A program made the position numbers and the translations under genes. A stretch of DNA of 64,000 bases, taken from assembly GCF_001613265.1 (NCBI RefSeq), contig NZ_BDCA01000002.1:434001-498000 (forward strand). The letters run 5' to 3'. Positions 8,101 to 16,305 of this stretch are shown in pieces (the stretch's first letter is position 1; every line of letters starts with the position of its first letter). This stretch comes from Nocardia vermiculata NBRC 100427. Lineage in GTDB: Bacteria; Actinomycetota; Actinomycetes; Mycobacteriales; Mycobacteriaceae. Below the pieces are notes generated by a model that saw only the letters and a program-made list of their open reading frames with translations, had not been told where the DNA came from and did not search any database.

Positions 8101-9933
8101 TCAGCCGGCGTCCGGGGTCTCCTCGGTACGCGCAGACTTATCGGTACTCGTGGGCTTACCGGTATCCGCAGGCTTACCGGTATCCGCGACCTTCTCAGCG
8201 TCTGCGTCCGCCGCGGAATCCCCGGCATCTCCGGCCTTTCCGGTCGCAGCATCCGCCGCGTCCGAACCCTCCGCACCGGTGTCGGCTCCGGCGCCCGGGC
8301 CCGGAATCTGTTCGACGGGTAGCGGCAATCGGGATGCGGCCAGCAAGGCCAGCAGCAGGACGACGGCCGTACCGAGCAGGGTGATCCTGGTGGCATCGGC
8401 CAGGCCGGCGGCCAGCGCGTCGGTGACCGCGCCCGGTGCCTGATGGACGCGCAGGCCGCTGATCGCATCGCCGGCCGAGTCCCGGGTCGCGGCGGCCACC
8501 GCGGCTGCGGTCGAGGATTCCAGGCCCGCTACCGAATCGAGCCGGGAATGCAGGAAATGCCCGAGACCGATCGACAAGACACCGCCCAGCACCGCCACGC
8601 CGAGCACCGCGCCCGCATGCCGGGCCGTCGCGGCGGTCAGCGATCCCGGTTCCGATGCCATCGCGGCGCTGCGGTGGATGGTTCGGCCGGTCAGCGGCGC
8701 CGCAGCCAGCCCGAGGCCGACGCCGTAGCAGGCGAGGAGCACCGTCGGCACCCAGGCCGAGACGGTCGATCCGAGCACCAGGGCCGCGACCGCCGCCGCG
8801 ACCAGCTCGATCACCAGGCCGGCTCGCACCAGCCATATCGACGGCAGTGCCCGGGTCCGGGCCGGCCAGCTGGTCGCGATACTCGCCAGCAGCGCCCCGC
8901 CGGCCAGTGCCACCAGCACGAGACCGCTGCGCAGCGTGGACAGGCCGAGGCAGTTCACCAGATACAGCGGCAGCGCGAACAGGATCCCGAACAGCGCGGT
9001 CACCACGAAGAAGGCCGTGAGGTCGCCCCAGCGCCGGGGATCACGCAGCTGCGAGAAGTCCAGCAGAGCCGGATGCTCCACCTTGGCGCGATGTCTCTCC
9101 CAGAGCACGAACAGCAGCAACAGCAGCAGGCCCACGATCAACACCAGGGGAATCACCGAACTCGCCGACTGCGGCGACCAGGTCAGGCCCAGCAACGTGA
9201 ATTCCCGCCGCGGCCGCCCCCAGCCGTACCGCTGCCCCTCCACCAGCGCGAAGATCACCAGCGCGAAACCGGCGGTGCCGAGCAGCCAGCCGTCCACATC
9301 GAGCGCGAGGTGCGCCCGGGCGCCACGTATCCGCGTTTCGGGAACCGCGAGCACGATCCCGATCACTACCACCAGGCCGATCAGCGCCTCGAGCAGGAAG
9401 ATCCACGGCCAGGTGAACGATGAGGTGAACCAGCCGGCGAGCAGTGCGCCCAGGACTCCGGCCGCGGCGATCGCCGGAATCCCGAATACATAGACGAAGC
9501 GTCGATCCTGTCCGCGAAAGATCGCCGTGACGGTGGCGAGCGCCCCGGCGAGCGCGGCCGCCGCACCGATCCCCTGCACGATCCGTCCCCAGATCAGCGG
9601 CCCGGCGGTGTCGGCGGAGGCGGCGAGCAGGGCACCGGCGATGAAGACGACCGCCCCGAGGGTGAGGATGGTGCGGCGGCCGATGCGATCGCCGATCCGG
9701 CCGGCGGCGATCAGGGCCACGACGAGCACCACCGAATACACGCAGAAGATCCACTGGGCCTGGGTGAAGTCCAGATGCAGGTCGCCGACGATCGCCGGAA
9801 TCGAGACGGCTACCAGGGTGCCGTCCAGCATGACCATCGCGACCGTGGCAGTCAGGGCCGCAAGCATGTACCAGCGTCTGTTACCGACCGGCGACTCGTC
9901 GAGTTCCGCGCCTGTTCGACCTTGGTCAGCCAT
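8101..9933 (-). CDS. MFS drug-exporter-like transporter (DHA2, 14-span type) with disordered tail
   Basis: Proton-driven efflux pump of the major facilitator superfamily, 610 residues. It has many hydrophobic helices, consistent with 14 spans. Motif A (GRIGDRIGRRTI) follows helix 2, and LDGTLVAVSIPAI in helix 1 resembles motif D1 of the QacA/EmrB group. The ATG at 9933 follows a GGGAG ribosome-binding site by 7 bases. The last 85 or so residues are hydrophilic, rich in Asp, Ala, Thr and Lys, and include short repeats of an ADTGKP unit; such a cytoplasmic tail is not part of the core transporter. The MarR gene lies immediately upstream on the same strand, a common regulator/pump pairing. Substrate unknown; export of the NRPS product is possible but unsupported. 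Confidence 0.9.
   Translation of the reverse strand: MADQGRTGAELDESPVGNRRWYMLAALTATVAMVMLDGTLVAVSIPAIVGDLHLDFTQAQWIFCVYSVVLVVALIAAGRIGDRIGRRTILTLGAVVFIAGALLAASADTAGPLIWGRIVQGIGAAAALAGALATVTAIFRGQDRRFVYVFGIPAIAAAGVLGALLAGWFTSSFTWPWIFLLEALIGLVVVIGIVLAVPETRIRGARAHLALDVDGWLLGTAGFALVIFALVEGQRYGWGRPRREFTLLGLTWSPQSASSVIPLVLIVGLLLLLLFVLWERHRAKVEHPALLDFSQLRDPRRWGDLTAFFVVTALFGILFALPLYLVNCLGLSTLRSGLVLVALAGGALLASIATSWPARTRALPSIWLVRAGLVIELVAAAVAALVLGSTVSAWVPTVLLACYGVGLGLAAAPLTGRTIHRSAAMASEPGSLTAATARHAGAVLGVAVLGGVLSIGLGHFLHSRLDSVAGLESSTAAAVAAATRDSAGDAISGLRVHQAPGAVTDALAAGLADATRITLLGTAVVLLLALLAASRLPLPVEQIPGPGAGADTGAEGSDAADAATGKAGDAGDSAADADAEKVADTGKPADTGKPTSTDKSARTEETPDAG
8153..8188. repeat. Tandem 18-bp repeat inside the MFS tail
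   Basis: Two adjacent copies of an 18-base unit (GGCTTACCGGTATCCGCA on the plus strand) differing only in the last base. Read on the minus strand they encode a duplicated ADTGKP hexapeptide in the disordered tail of the transporter. Confidence 0.85.
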
Positions 9934-10090
9934 CCGCCGCTCCCGTCGTCGACCGGTGTCGCTGGGAAGTAACTGGTATCGGACGAGTCTACGGGTCGAA
10001 ACGGGCGAATCCGGGCGTTCGAGTCCCGGTGATACCGGACCGTGCAACGATCGCGAGCGTTCGGCAACCGGCCCTCCGCCCGCCTCGGAA

Positions 10091-10567
10091 TCATTCCGAC
10101 ACGCGGCTCGCTTCCGGAAAGGTGGCGTCGCGGATGATCCGCAGCCCCTCGAGCAGGCGGTCGCGTTGCTGTGCGGTGAGACGACCGTAGAACCAGGTGT
10201 CGAGCATCTCCAGATACTCGGGCAGCACCTTTGCCAAGCGGTCGGCCCCGGCGTCGGTCAGTGCGGCGTAGGACGTGCGGCGGTCTTTCTCGTCCGGTTC
10301 GCGGCGCGCCAGTCCATTTCGTTCGAGCCGATCCACCAGGCGCGTGACCCCGCTGGTCGACAGCTGAGTCTGATCGGCCAGATCGGTCATCCGCAGCCGC
10401 CGCGCCGGCGATCTGCTCAATCGCATCAGAGCGGCGGCGTCCAGCGCGGACAGACCGTGTGCCGCCCAGGTCGGTTCCAGTTTGCGCTGGATCCCGCTGG
10501 TCGCCTCGAACAGCAGACCCACGTCACCCAGACGTGGGTCTTCGAAGGTGTCGTGCGTGTGCTCCAC
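10091..10567 (-). CDS. MarR-family transcriptional regulator
   Basis: Winged-helix DNA-binding repressor of 158 residues. LSALDAAALMRLSRSPARRLRMTDLADQ leads into the recognition helix LSTSGVTRLVDRLERNGLARREP, and the wing is DEKDRRTSYAALTDAG, the classic MarR DxRxxxxxLT pattern. The GTG at 10567, 9 bases after GGG, starts just before the conserved region. In-frame ATGs at 10591 and 10612 are alternatives but lie in or next to the divergent promoter. The gene stands head to head with the SGNH hydrolase and upstream of the MFS gene, so it probably controls itself, the pump, the hydrolase, or all three in response to a small ligand. Confidence 0.9.
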   Translation of the reverse strand: MEHTHDTFEDPRLGDVGLLFEATSGIQRKLEPTWAAHGLSALDAAALMRLSRSPARRLRMTDLADQTQLSTSGVTRLVDRLERNGLARREPDEKDRRTSYAALTDAGADRLAKVLPEYLEMLDTWFYGRLTAQQRDRLLEGLRIIRDATFPEASRVSE

Positions 10568-10601
10568 GGTTACCGACCCTACTCGCACCATTGCTACAGG
10601 G

Positions 10602-10663
10602 ATAGTTGACATGAGGAATACTTTTCGTATTATTGCGTCGTGGATATTCCCCACAACAACTAT
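10602..10663. promoter_or_regulatory. Divergent marR/hydrolase control region with promoter and operator-like repeats
   Basis: TTGACA (10606-10611), a 16-base spacer and TATTAT (10628-10633) form a near-consensus promoter facing the hydrolase. The perfect inverted repeat AATAC-TTTTC-GTATT (10617-10631) lies in its spacer and overlaps the -10. A second, wider-spaced pair, ATAGTTG (10602-10608) and CAACTAT (10657-10663), flanks the promoter and resembles half sites of actinobacterial MarR operators. The stretch is clearly richer in A+T than its surroundings. Protein binding here is inferred. Confidence 0.6.
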
Positions 10664-10675
10664 TTGGAGTAGATT

Positions 10676-11791
10676 ATGACCAGCACCTGGCTCGCCGGAT
10701 TCCGCTCCGCGATCATCAGCCCCTACGAGCAGTTCCAGCTGACCGAACCACGCGGCTTCGCCGACCAGACCGTGCGGCAGATCCTGCACATGGCCGGCGG
10801 CGGCCGCCGCGTGCGAGTGCGCCTGAGCAACAGATTCGGTCGCGACACCGTGACGATCGGCGCGGCGCGCATCGCCGCGCGTAAGACCGGGTCCGCCGTG
10901 ATCACCGAGACCGACACCGTGCTGCGTTTCGACGGAGCACAGCGCGCACATATCGACGCCGGCGCCGAATTGATCAGCGACCCGGTGGATCTCGCGGTGC
11001 AGGCGGGCGACGATCTGCTGCTGAGCCTCTATCTGCCCGGGACTACCGGCCCGGCCACCTTCTCCCACCAGCCCATGGAGATCAGCTACGTGACGGCGGG
11101 CGACCGTACCGCCGACCCGGAACTCCGCGCCGCGGCAGAGGTGCCCTCGCGCTTCTACGTCACCGGTGTCGATGTGCTGGCCGAGTCCGAATCCCCGGTG
11201 GTGGTGGCATTCGGCGATTCCTGGTTCGAGGGTGCGGGCACCACCATGAGCACCAATCACCGCTCGGTGGACGCGCTGAACTCGCTACTGACGCGCGGGT
11301 GGGCGGTCAATCAGGGCATCGGCGGCAATCAACTGCTCACCGACGAGATCGGTGAACACGCCCTGGCACGCTTCGACCGCGATGTCCTGGAGGTTCCCGG
11401 CGTCTCCCATGTGGTGATCAACCTGGGAATCAACGACCTGGGACTCGGTGCGACGGCACGGGCCGAGGACCTGATCGCCGGGCATATCGAACTCGCCCGC
11501 CGGGCACATGCCGCGGGGCTTCGGATCTACGCCGACACGATCGGACCTTTCGCGGGCGCGATCTATCCGGAGGTGAACACCGACGCCGCCAGGCCGGTCC
11601 GCGCCCGGGTGAACGAATGGTTGCGCACCACCACCGTTTTCGACGGCGTATTCGATATCGCCACCGCCGTGGCGGACCCGGCCCGGCCCGATTACATCCG
11701 CCCGGATCTCGACAGCGGCGACGGGCTCCACCTCAACGACGCGGGCGCCCGCATCATGGCGGAGGCGATGCGCATCCCCGGACTCCGGTGA
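10676..11791 (+). CDS. SGNH/GDSL-type hydrolase with N-terminal accessory domain
   Basis: Esterase or lipase-like hydrolase of 371 residues. The catalytic half starts near residue 175 with block I VVAFGDSWFEGAGT (nucleophile Ser near residue 181), block II NQGIGGNQLL (oxyanion Gly), block III NLGINDLG (oxyanion Asn) and block V DGLHLNDAG carrying the catalytic Asp/His near residue 350. The first 160 or so residues, with RVRVRLSNRFGRDTVTIGAARIA, look like the beta-rich domain found before SGNH domains in actinobacterial proteins. No signal peptide is evident, so it is probably intracellular. GGAG lies 6 bases before the ATG. It is divergent from marR and converges on the ABC permease with only 2 bases between stop codons. 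Confidence 0.9.
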   Translation: MTSTWLAGFRSAIISPYEQFQLTEPRGFADQTVRQILHMAGGGRRVRVRLSNRFGRDTVTIGAARIAARKTGSAVITETDTVLRFDGAQRAHIDAGAELISDPVDLAVQAGDDLLLSLYLPGTTGPATFSHQPMEISYVTAGDRTADPELRAAAEVPSRFYVTGVDVLAESESPVVVAFGDSWFEGAGTTMSTNHRSVDALNSLLTRGWAVNQGIGGNQLLTDEIGEHALARFDRDVLEVPGVSHVVINLGINDLGLGATARAEDLIAGHIELARRAHAAGLRIYADTIGPFAGAIYPEVNTDAARPVRARVNEWLRTTTVFDGVFDIATAVADPARPDYIRPDLDSGDGLHLNDAGARIMAEAMRIPGLR

Positions 11792-11793
11792 CG

Positions 11794-13380
11794 TCAGCGC
11801 GGTTTCACCGCGGCCAGCAGCTCCGGACCGTGTGACTCCACGCGCCGAGTGACGAGGTGGGCGCCGAGCAGGGCGGCACCGATGCCCAGCGCGATGCCCA
11901 GCGGCAGGGCGGCCCACTGGATGAGGGCGTGGTGCGTCACCGCCCCCAGCACCAGGACGGCCAGCACCGGGAGCCCGACCACCAGCTGGCCGAATCCGAT
12001 CACCAGCTGCACCAGCGCCCGGGCGCACCCGGGATTTCCGGAATTGCCCGCGAAGGGGTTACCGCGCTGCTGCGGCAGCGGGTATGCCGCATGGACCGAC
12101 AGGAACATCGCGGTCGCTACCCCGACGCCCAGCAGTACCGGCAGCAGCGACACCGCCCACGGATACATCTGCTGCTGTCCGGCGACACCGGGCAGCAGCA
12201 GGGTCAGCACCACCGGCAGTGGACCGACAACCAGTAGCCAGGCGATCATCCGGCCGCGGACATCGGCGGGCACAGCACCCGGAATCACCAGCGTGTGCCA
12301 CAGTGCAGTGCCGTCGAAGGCGTACATGTTGGCACTGGCCATCGCTGCCATCCACACCACGAACACGCCCGCGAACGGCACACTCGCGCCACCGTTCTGC
12401 AGGCCGAGAAACAGGGGTAGCACTACACCGATCAGCATCAGCGGCAGCAGTGCCGCGCGCCGGCGGCCGTCGCGCCACCAGGTGCGTAGTTCCTTCAATA
12501 TCACCGCACCCACCGGAGTCGGGGGAATCATGCGCTCGAGCCGGCCCGAACCGGACCGCGAGCCGGCCGCTCGTGCCGGTCCCGCGGCCGCCGCCGTGGT
12601 GGTGAGGCGCCGCCGCAGCAGTACGGCCCACGCCTGCCACAGCGCCGCGGCCAGTACCGCGAGTCCGATCAGTGCCGCCAGGCCATACCACCAGCGCCCT
12701 TCGGCTGCTGCCTGCACCGCGTACGGAGCCCAGCCCGAGGGCAGCACCCGCAGCGTGAGTTCCACACCGGGAGAGGCATGTTCCAGGCGCGGACCGAGAT
12801 AGGTGAGCAGTAGTTGCAAGGGGTAATAGGCCAGACCGGTGAGCCCCGCCAGCACCACACCCAGATCGCGGCCACGCCGAGAACGCATCGCCGCACCGAT
12901 CCAGGCCAGTACCACCCGCGACAGCAACACCACGAAAACGAGCTGCAGGCACATACCGGCGACCGCGAACAGCGCCGGCAGCACTCCCCACTGCACCCCG
13001 GCGGCCACCAGCCCGGCGAACGCGAGCAGGTTCACCGCCCCCGCGGGTCCGGTGAACGCCACCGCGAGCAGGCCGATCGACAACTGCCGATAGCTCATCG
13101 GCAACAGCCGGAAGTGTTCCGGCTGCAGGGTTTCGTCACTGCTGCCGGTGAGGATCGGGCCACACAACCACCCCAGGGTCCACACCGCATACAGCGTGGC
13201 GGCCACATTGACGGCCGCCCGGGTGTCCCAGCCGTGCGCGGCCACCGCCGTCAACGCGGCCGTGGCCAGTGCCGCGAGGACACCGACGATCAGTGCGATC
13301 CAGAATCCGGCCGCGGCTCTGCCACTGCTCATCGCGCGGGCGGTGAGCCGCCAGCGCATCCGGATCAGGACGCCAACCAC
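11794..13380 (-). CDS. ABC-2-like exporter permease subunit
   Basis: Polytopic membrane protein of 528 residues with about a dozen hydrophobic segments, arranged as two halves joined by a hydrophilic Ala/Arg/Ser-rich linker near residues 255-285. Its start overlaps the last 16 bases of the ATPase gene, so the two are translationally coupled and should form one transporter. No substrate-specific motif is recognisable. It is the last of a minus-strand run that begins with the giant NRPS (NRPS, ATPase, permease), which makes it a candidate exporter of the NRPS product; this rests only on gene order. Confidence 0.82.
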   Translation of the reverse strand: MVGVLIRMRWRLTARAMSSGRAAAGFWIALIVGVLAALATAALTAVAAHGWDTRAAVNVAATLYAVWTLGWLCGPILTGSSDETLQPEHFRLLPMSYRQLSIGLLAVAFTGPAGAVNLLAFAGLVAAGVQWGVLPALFAVAGMCLQLVFVVLLSRVVLAWIGAAMRSRRGRDLGVVLAGLTGLAYYPLQLLLTYLGPRLEHASPGVELTLRVLPSGWAPYAVQAAAEGRWWYGLAALIGLAVLAAALWQAWAVLLRRRLTTTAAAAGPARAAGSRSGSGRLERMIPPTPVGAVILKELRTWWRDGRRRAALLPLMLIGVVLPLFLGLQNGGASVPFAGVFVVWMAAMASANMYAFDGTALWHTLVIPGAVPADVRGRMIAWLLVVGPLPVVLTLLLPGVAGQQQMYPWAVSLLPVLLGVGVATAMFLSVHAAYPLPQQRGNPFAGNSGNPGCARALVQLVIGFGQLVVGLPVLAVLVLGAVTHHALIQWAALPLGIALGIGAALLGAHLVTRRVESHGPELLAAVKPR

Positions 13381-14132
13381 GACAGGCCCTCGTCTCCCCC
13401 GATCCGTCCGCCCACCAGCCGGACGAACGCCTGCTCCAGGCTCCCCTCGCCGCGCACCTCGGCGACCGATCCCGCGGCCACCACCGTGCCCTTGGCGATC
13501 ACCGCGAGGTGATCGCAGAGGTTCTCCACCAGTGCCATCACATGACTGGACAGCACCACCGATCCGCCACCGTCGACGAACCGCTGCAGAATGGTGCGAA
13601 TCGTGCTGGCCGACACCGGATCCACCGCTTCGAACGGCTCGTCCAGTACCAGCAGCTTCGGACCGTGCAACAGCGCCGTGGCGAGACCGATCTTCTTACG
13701 CATGCCGGCCGAATAGTCGACCACCAGGGTGTGCTCGGCATCGAGCAACTCCAGGACCGCCAGCAGTTCCTGCGCTCGCTCGGCGACCGTGCCGGGCGCC
13801 ATCCCACGCAGCAGCCCGGTGTAGGTGAGTAGTTCACGGCCGGTGAGGCGTTCGGGCAACGCCAACCCGTCCGGCAGCACCCCGACGATCGTTTTGGCGC
13901 GCACCGGGTCCGCCCACACGTCCGCACCGAAGATGTGCGCCTGTCCGGCATCGGGCCGCAGCAGACCCACGGCCATCGACAATGTGGTGGTCTTACCGGC
14001 ACCGTTGGGGCCGACCAGCCCGAAGAACGATCCGGGCGGGACCGACAGGCTCACACCGTCGACCACCCAGGGCCCGCCGAACCGCTTGTACAACCCGCTC
14101 AGCTGCAGAGCGGGTGTGTCGTCTGCGTGCAT
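13365..14132 (-). CDS. ABC transporter ATP-binding protein
   Basis: ATPase subunit of 255 residues. Walker A GPNGAGKT spans residues 41-48, an atypical signature YSAGM sits at 140-144, Walker B LLVLDEP at 160-166, and the switch His is His197 in LSSHVM. The pattern matches exporter-type (ABC-2) ATPases. A strong ribosome-binding site (AGGAGGGG) precedes the ATG. Only 61 bases, without an obvious terminator, separate it from the NRPS stop codon on the same strand, so read-through from the NRPS is likely. It overlaps the permease gene by 16 bases. Confidence 0.93.
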   Translation of the reverse strand: MHADDTPALQLSGLYKRFGGPWVVDGVSLSVPPGSFFGLVGPNGAGKTTTLSMAVGLLRPDAGQAHIFGADVWADPVRAKTIVGVLPDGLALPERLTGRELLTYTGLLRGMAPGTVAERAQELLAVLELLDAEHTLVVDYSAGMRKKIGLATALLHGPKLLVLDEPFEAVDPVSASTIRTILQRFVDGGGSVVLSSHVMALVENLCDHLAVIAKGTVVAAGSVAEVRGEGSLEQAFVRLVGGRIGGDEGLSWLAS

Positions 14133-14193
14133 TTTTCCCCTCCTGTGCCGGGAATCGTCTTCGCACGGTACCCACGGCCGGCGGCCCGGGTGA

Positions 14194-16305
14194 TCACTCC
14201 ACCCGGATCACCCGGACCTCACCGTCGGCGCCGTCGGTCGACTCATCCGCAGTGGCGAACCAGTGACTGACCTCGCCCTCGGCCACGTCGTCGGCGGGCG
14301 CGCCGGTCGGCAGCACCGACAGGGCACCGGCGGTGGCCGCGGCCAGGAATTCGGCCAGTGCCGCCGAACCCCCCGCCGCAGTGGCGTACGTGGTCGACTC
14401 GTAGTCGATCCCGTGCTCCGCGCGCAGGGCGTCGGCCTGCTCGAGCGCCTGTTCCTGGGTCAGGGTGCGCAGTTCACCGTCCGCACCCCGTGCGACGAAG
14501 GCCGGATGGTCGTCCTGCAGCGGGCGGACGCGGTCGGCGTAGGACACCGGATGGGCTGCGGCGGCATCGATTTCCGCGCGCATCGCCGGATCGGTCGGGA
14601 CCAGCCAGCGCACCGACTTCGCCGCCGGTTCCAGTGCGATACCGAAACCCGCTCCCGCGGCGATGATCTCGCCGAAGGACAGTCCGTCAGCGAACAGCGC
14701 GGCGGCACCCGCCTTCTGGATCGCCCACAGTGCGATGACGCTGTCCACCGAACGCGGCAACGCCACCGCGACGATGTCGCCGGGGCCCACACCCCGCTCG
14801 ATGAGCACCCGCGCCAGCTTCGACGACCGCGAATCCACCTGGTGGTAGGCGATTTCGTCCGCACCGGACAGCAGCGCCGGAGCCTGCGGGTCCTCCTCGA
14901 CCACATCGGTGAGCACCTTCGCCACCGTGCGAGTACCGACCCGGCCCGGTTCGGCCGCCGGCTCGGCGGTCACCGCCGCACCCGCCAGAATCCGGGCCCG
15001 CTCCCCCGCGTCGAGGATGTCGATATCACCGACGGCCGCGGCCGCATCGCCGACCAGTGCGTCCAGCACCCGGTCCATCCGCTCGGCGAGGGTGTGCACC
15101 TCGTCGGCGGTGAAGCGGCTGGTCAGGTACTTCCAGGTGAACTCGATCGTCGCATCCGCGGTCACCAGCAGAGTCAGCGGATAGTGCGTCGCATCGTTGG
15201 TGCCGACACCGGTCACCGACATGCCGTCGATAGAGCTGGCGGCCGCGATCGCGTCGGTGTCCATCGGGTAGGACTCGAATACCAGGAGCGTGTCGAATTG
15301 TGCTCCGGCACCGGCGATCCGCTGGATATCGGTGAGACCGATGTAGTGGTGGTCGAGCAGATCGGCCTGATCGCGCTGCAGTCGCTGCAGCAGCTCGCCG
15401 ACCGGCAGTCGGTCGTCCACCCCGACCCGTACCGGCAGCGTATTGATGAACAGCCCGACCATGGATTCGACCCCGGACAACTCCGGCGGGCGCCCCGACA
15501 CGGTGGCACCGAAGACCACGTCGTCGCGACCGGTGAGCCGCCCGAGCAGGATGCCCCAGGCCGCCTGCACCAGCGTATTCACCGTGACACCGAGCTCCGC
15601 CGCGTACTTGGTGAGGCGGCGGGTGCGCTCGGCGTCGATCTCGGCGACGAACTTATCGATGTCGTAGTGCTCGGGTCCCCGCGCGGGTGGCGCCAGCTGA
15701 GTCGGCTCGTCCGCACCTGCCAGGGCTCGTTCCCAGGTCCGCAACGACTCGTCCCGGTCGCGGCCGTCCAGCCAGCTCAGGAAGTTCCGGTACGAGGACA
15801 CCCGCGGCAGGGCGGCGGTATCACCGCGGACCGCGTACAGCACCAGCAGATCCCGCATCAGCAACGGCATCGACCAGCCGTCCACCAGAATGTGGTGGGT
15901 GGTGATCGCCAGATGCCACTGCTCGGCATCGGTCCGGTACAGGGTGAACCGCAGCAGCGGACCCGCCGACATGTCGAAGTGGGTATGCCGGTCCTGCTCG
16001 AGCAGGCGCTTCAGCTCCGCAATCCGTTGGTCCTGTGGCAGCTCGGTGAGATCGACACGCTGCCACGGCACCTCGACCCGGTCCCGGATCAGCTGCACCG
16101 CACGGCCGCCGGCGTCGGTCACGAACGAGGCCCGCAGGTTCGGATAACGATCCAGGATGGCCCGGCCCGCCGAACGCAACCGCTCCTCGTCGACCATGCC
16201 GCCCAGGTCCACCACGGCCTGCATGGTGTAGACGTCGACGGTCTGCTGGGTCAGCATCGCGTGGAACAGCAGACCCGACTGGAGCGGCGACAGCGGCCAC
16301 ACATC
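14194..16305 (-). other. NRPS terminal region: thirteenth C domain plus truncated, degenerate A domain (residues about 13937-14639)
   Basis: C13 is intact ([13 protein letters not shown]) and closely resembles C7, the other post-epimerase C domain. It is followed from about residue 14393 by an A-like segment that keeps the A1/A2 region ([23 protein letters not shown], then a short KAGAA). The ATP-binding loop is lost: where TSGSTGxPKG should follow HPA(F/Y)V the sequence reads ARGADGELR. The protein ends at VRVIRVE, about where core A5 should begin. No carrier and no release domain follow. Confidence 0.85.

Noticed and set aside
10676..11791. The SGNH hydrolase as the missing NRPS release enzyme
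   Set aside because: It is divergently oriented, paired with marR, and belongs to a different hydrolase fold from NRPS thioesterases. Nothing beyond proximity supports the idea.
14133..14200. A frameshift or sequencing error hiding the rest of module 13
   Set aside because: Only 61 bases separate the NRPS stop from the ATPase start, so there is no room for the missing half of an A domain, a carrier and a thioesterase. The remnant has also already lost its ATP loop well before the stop.
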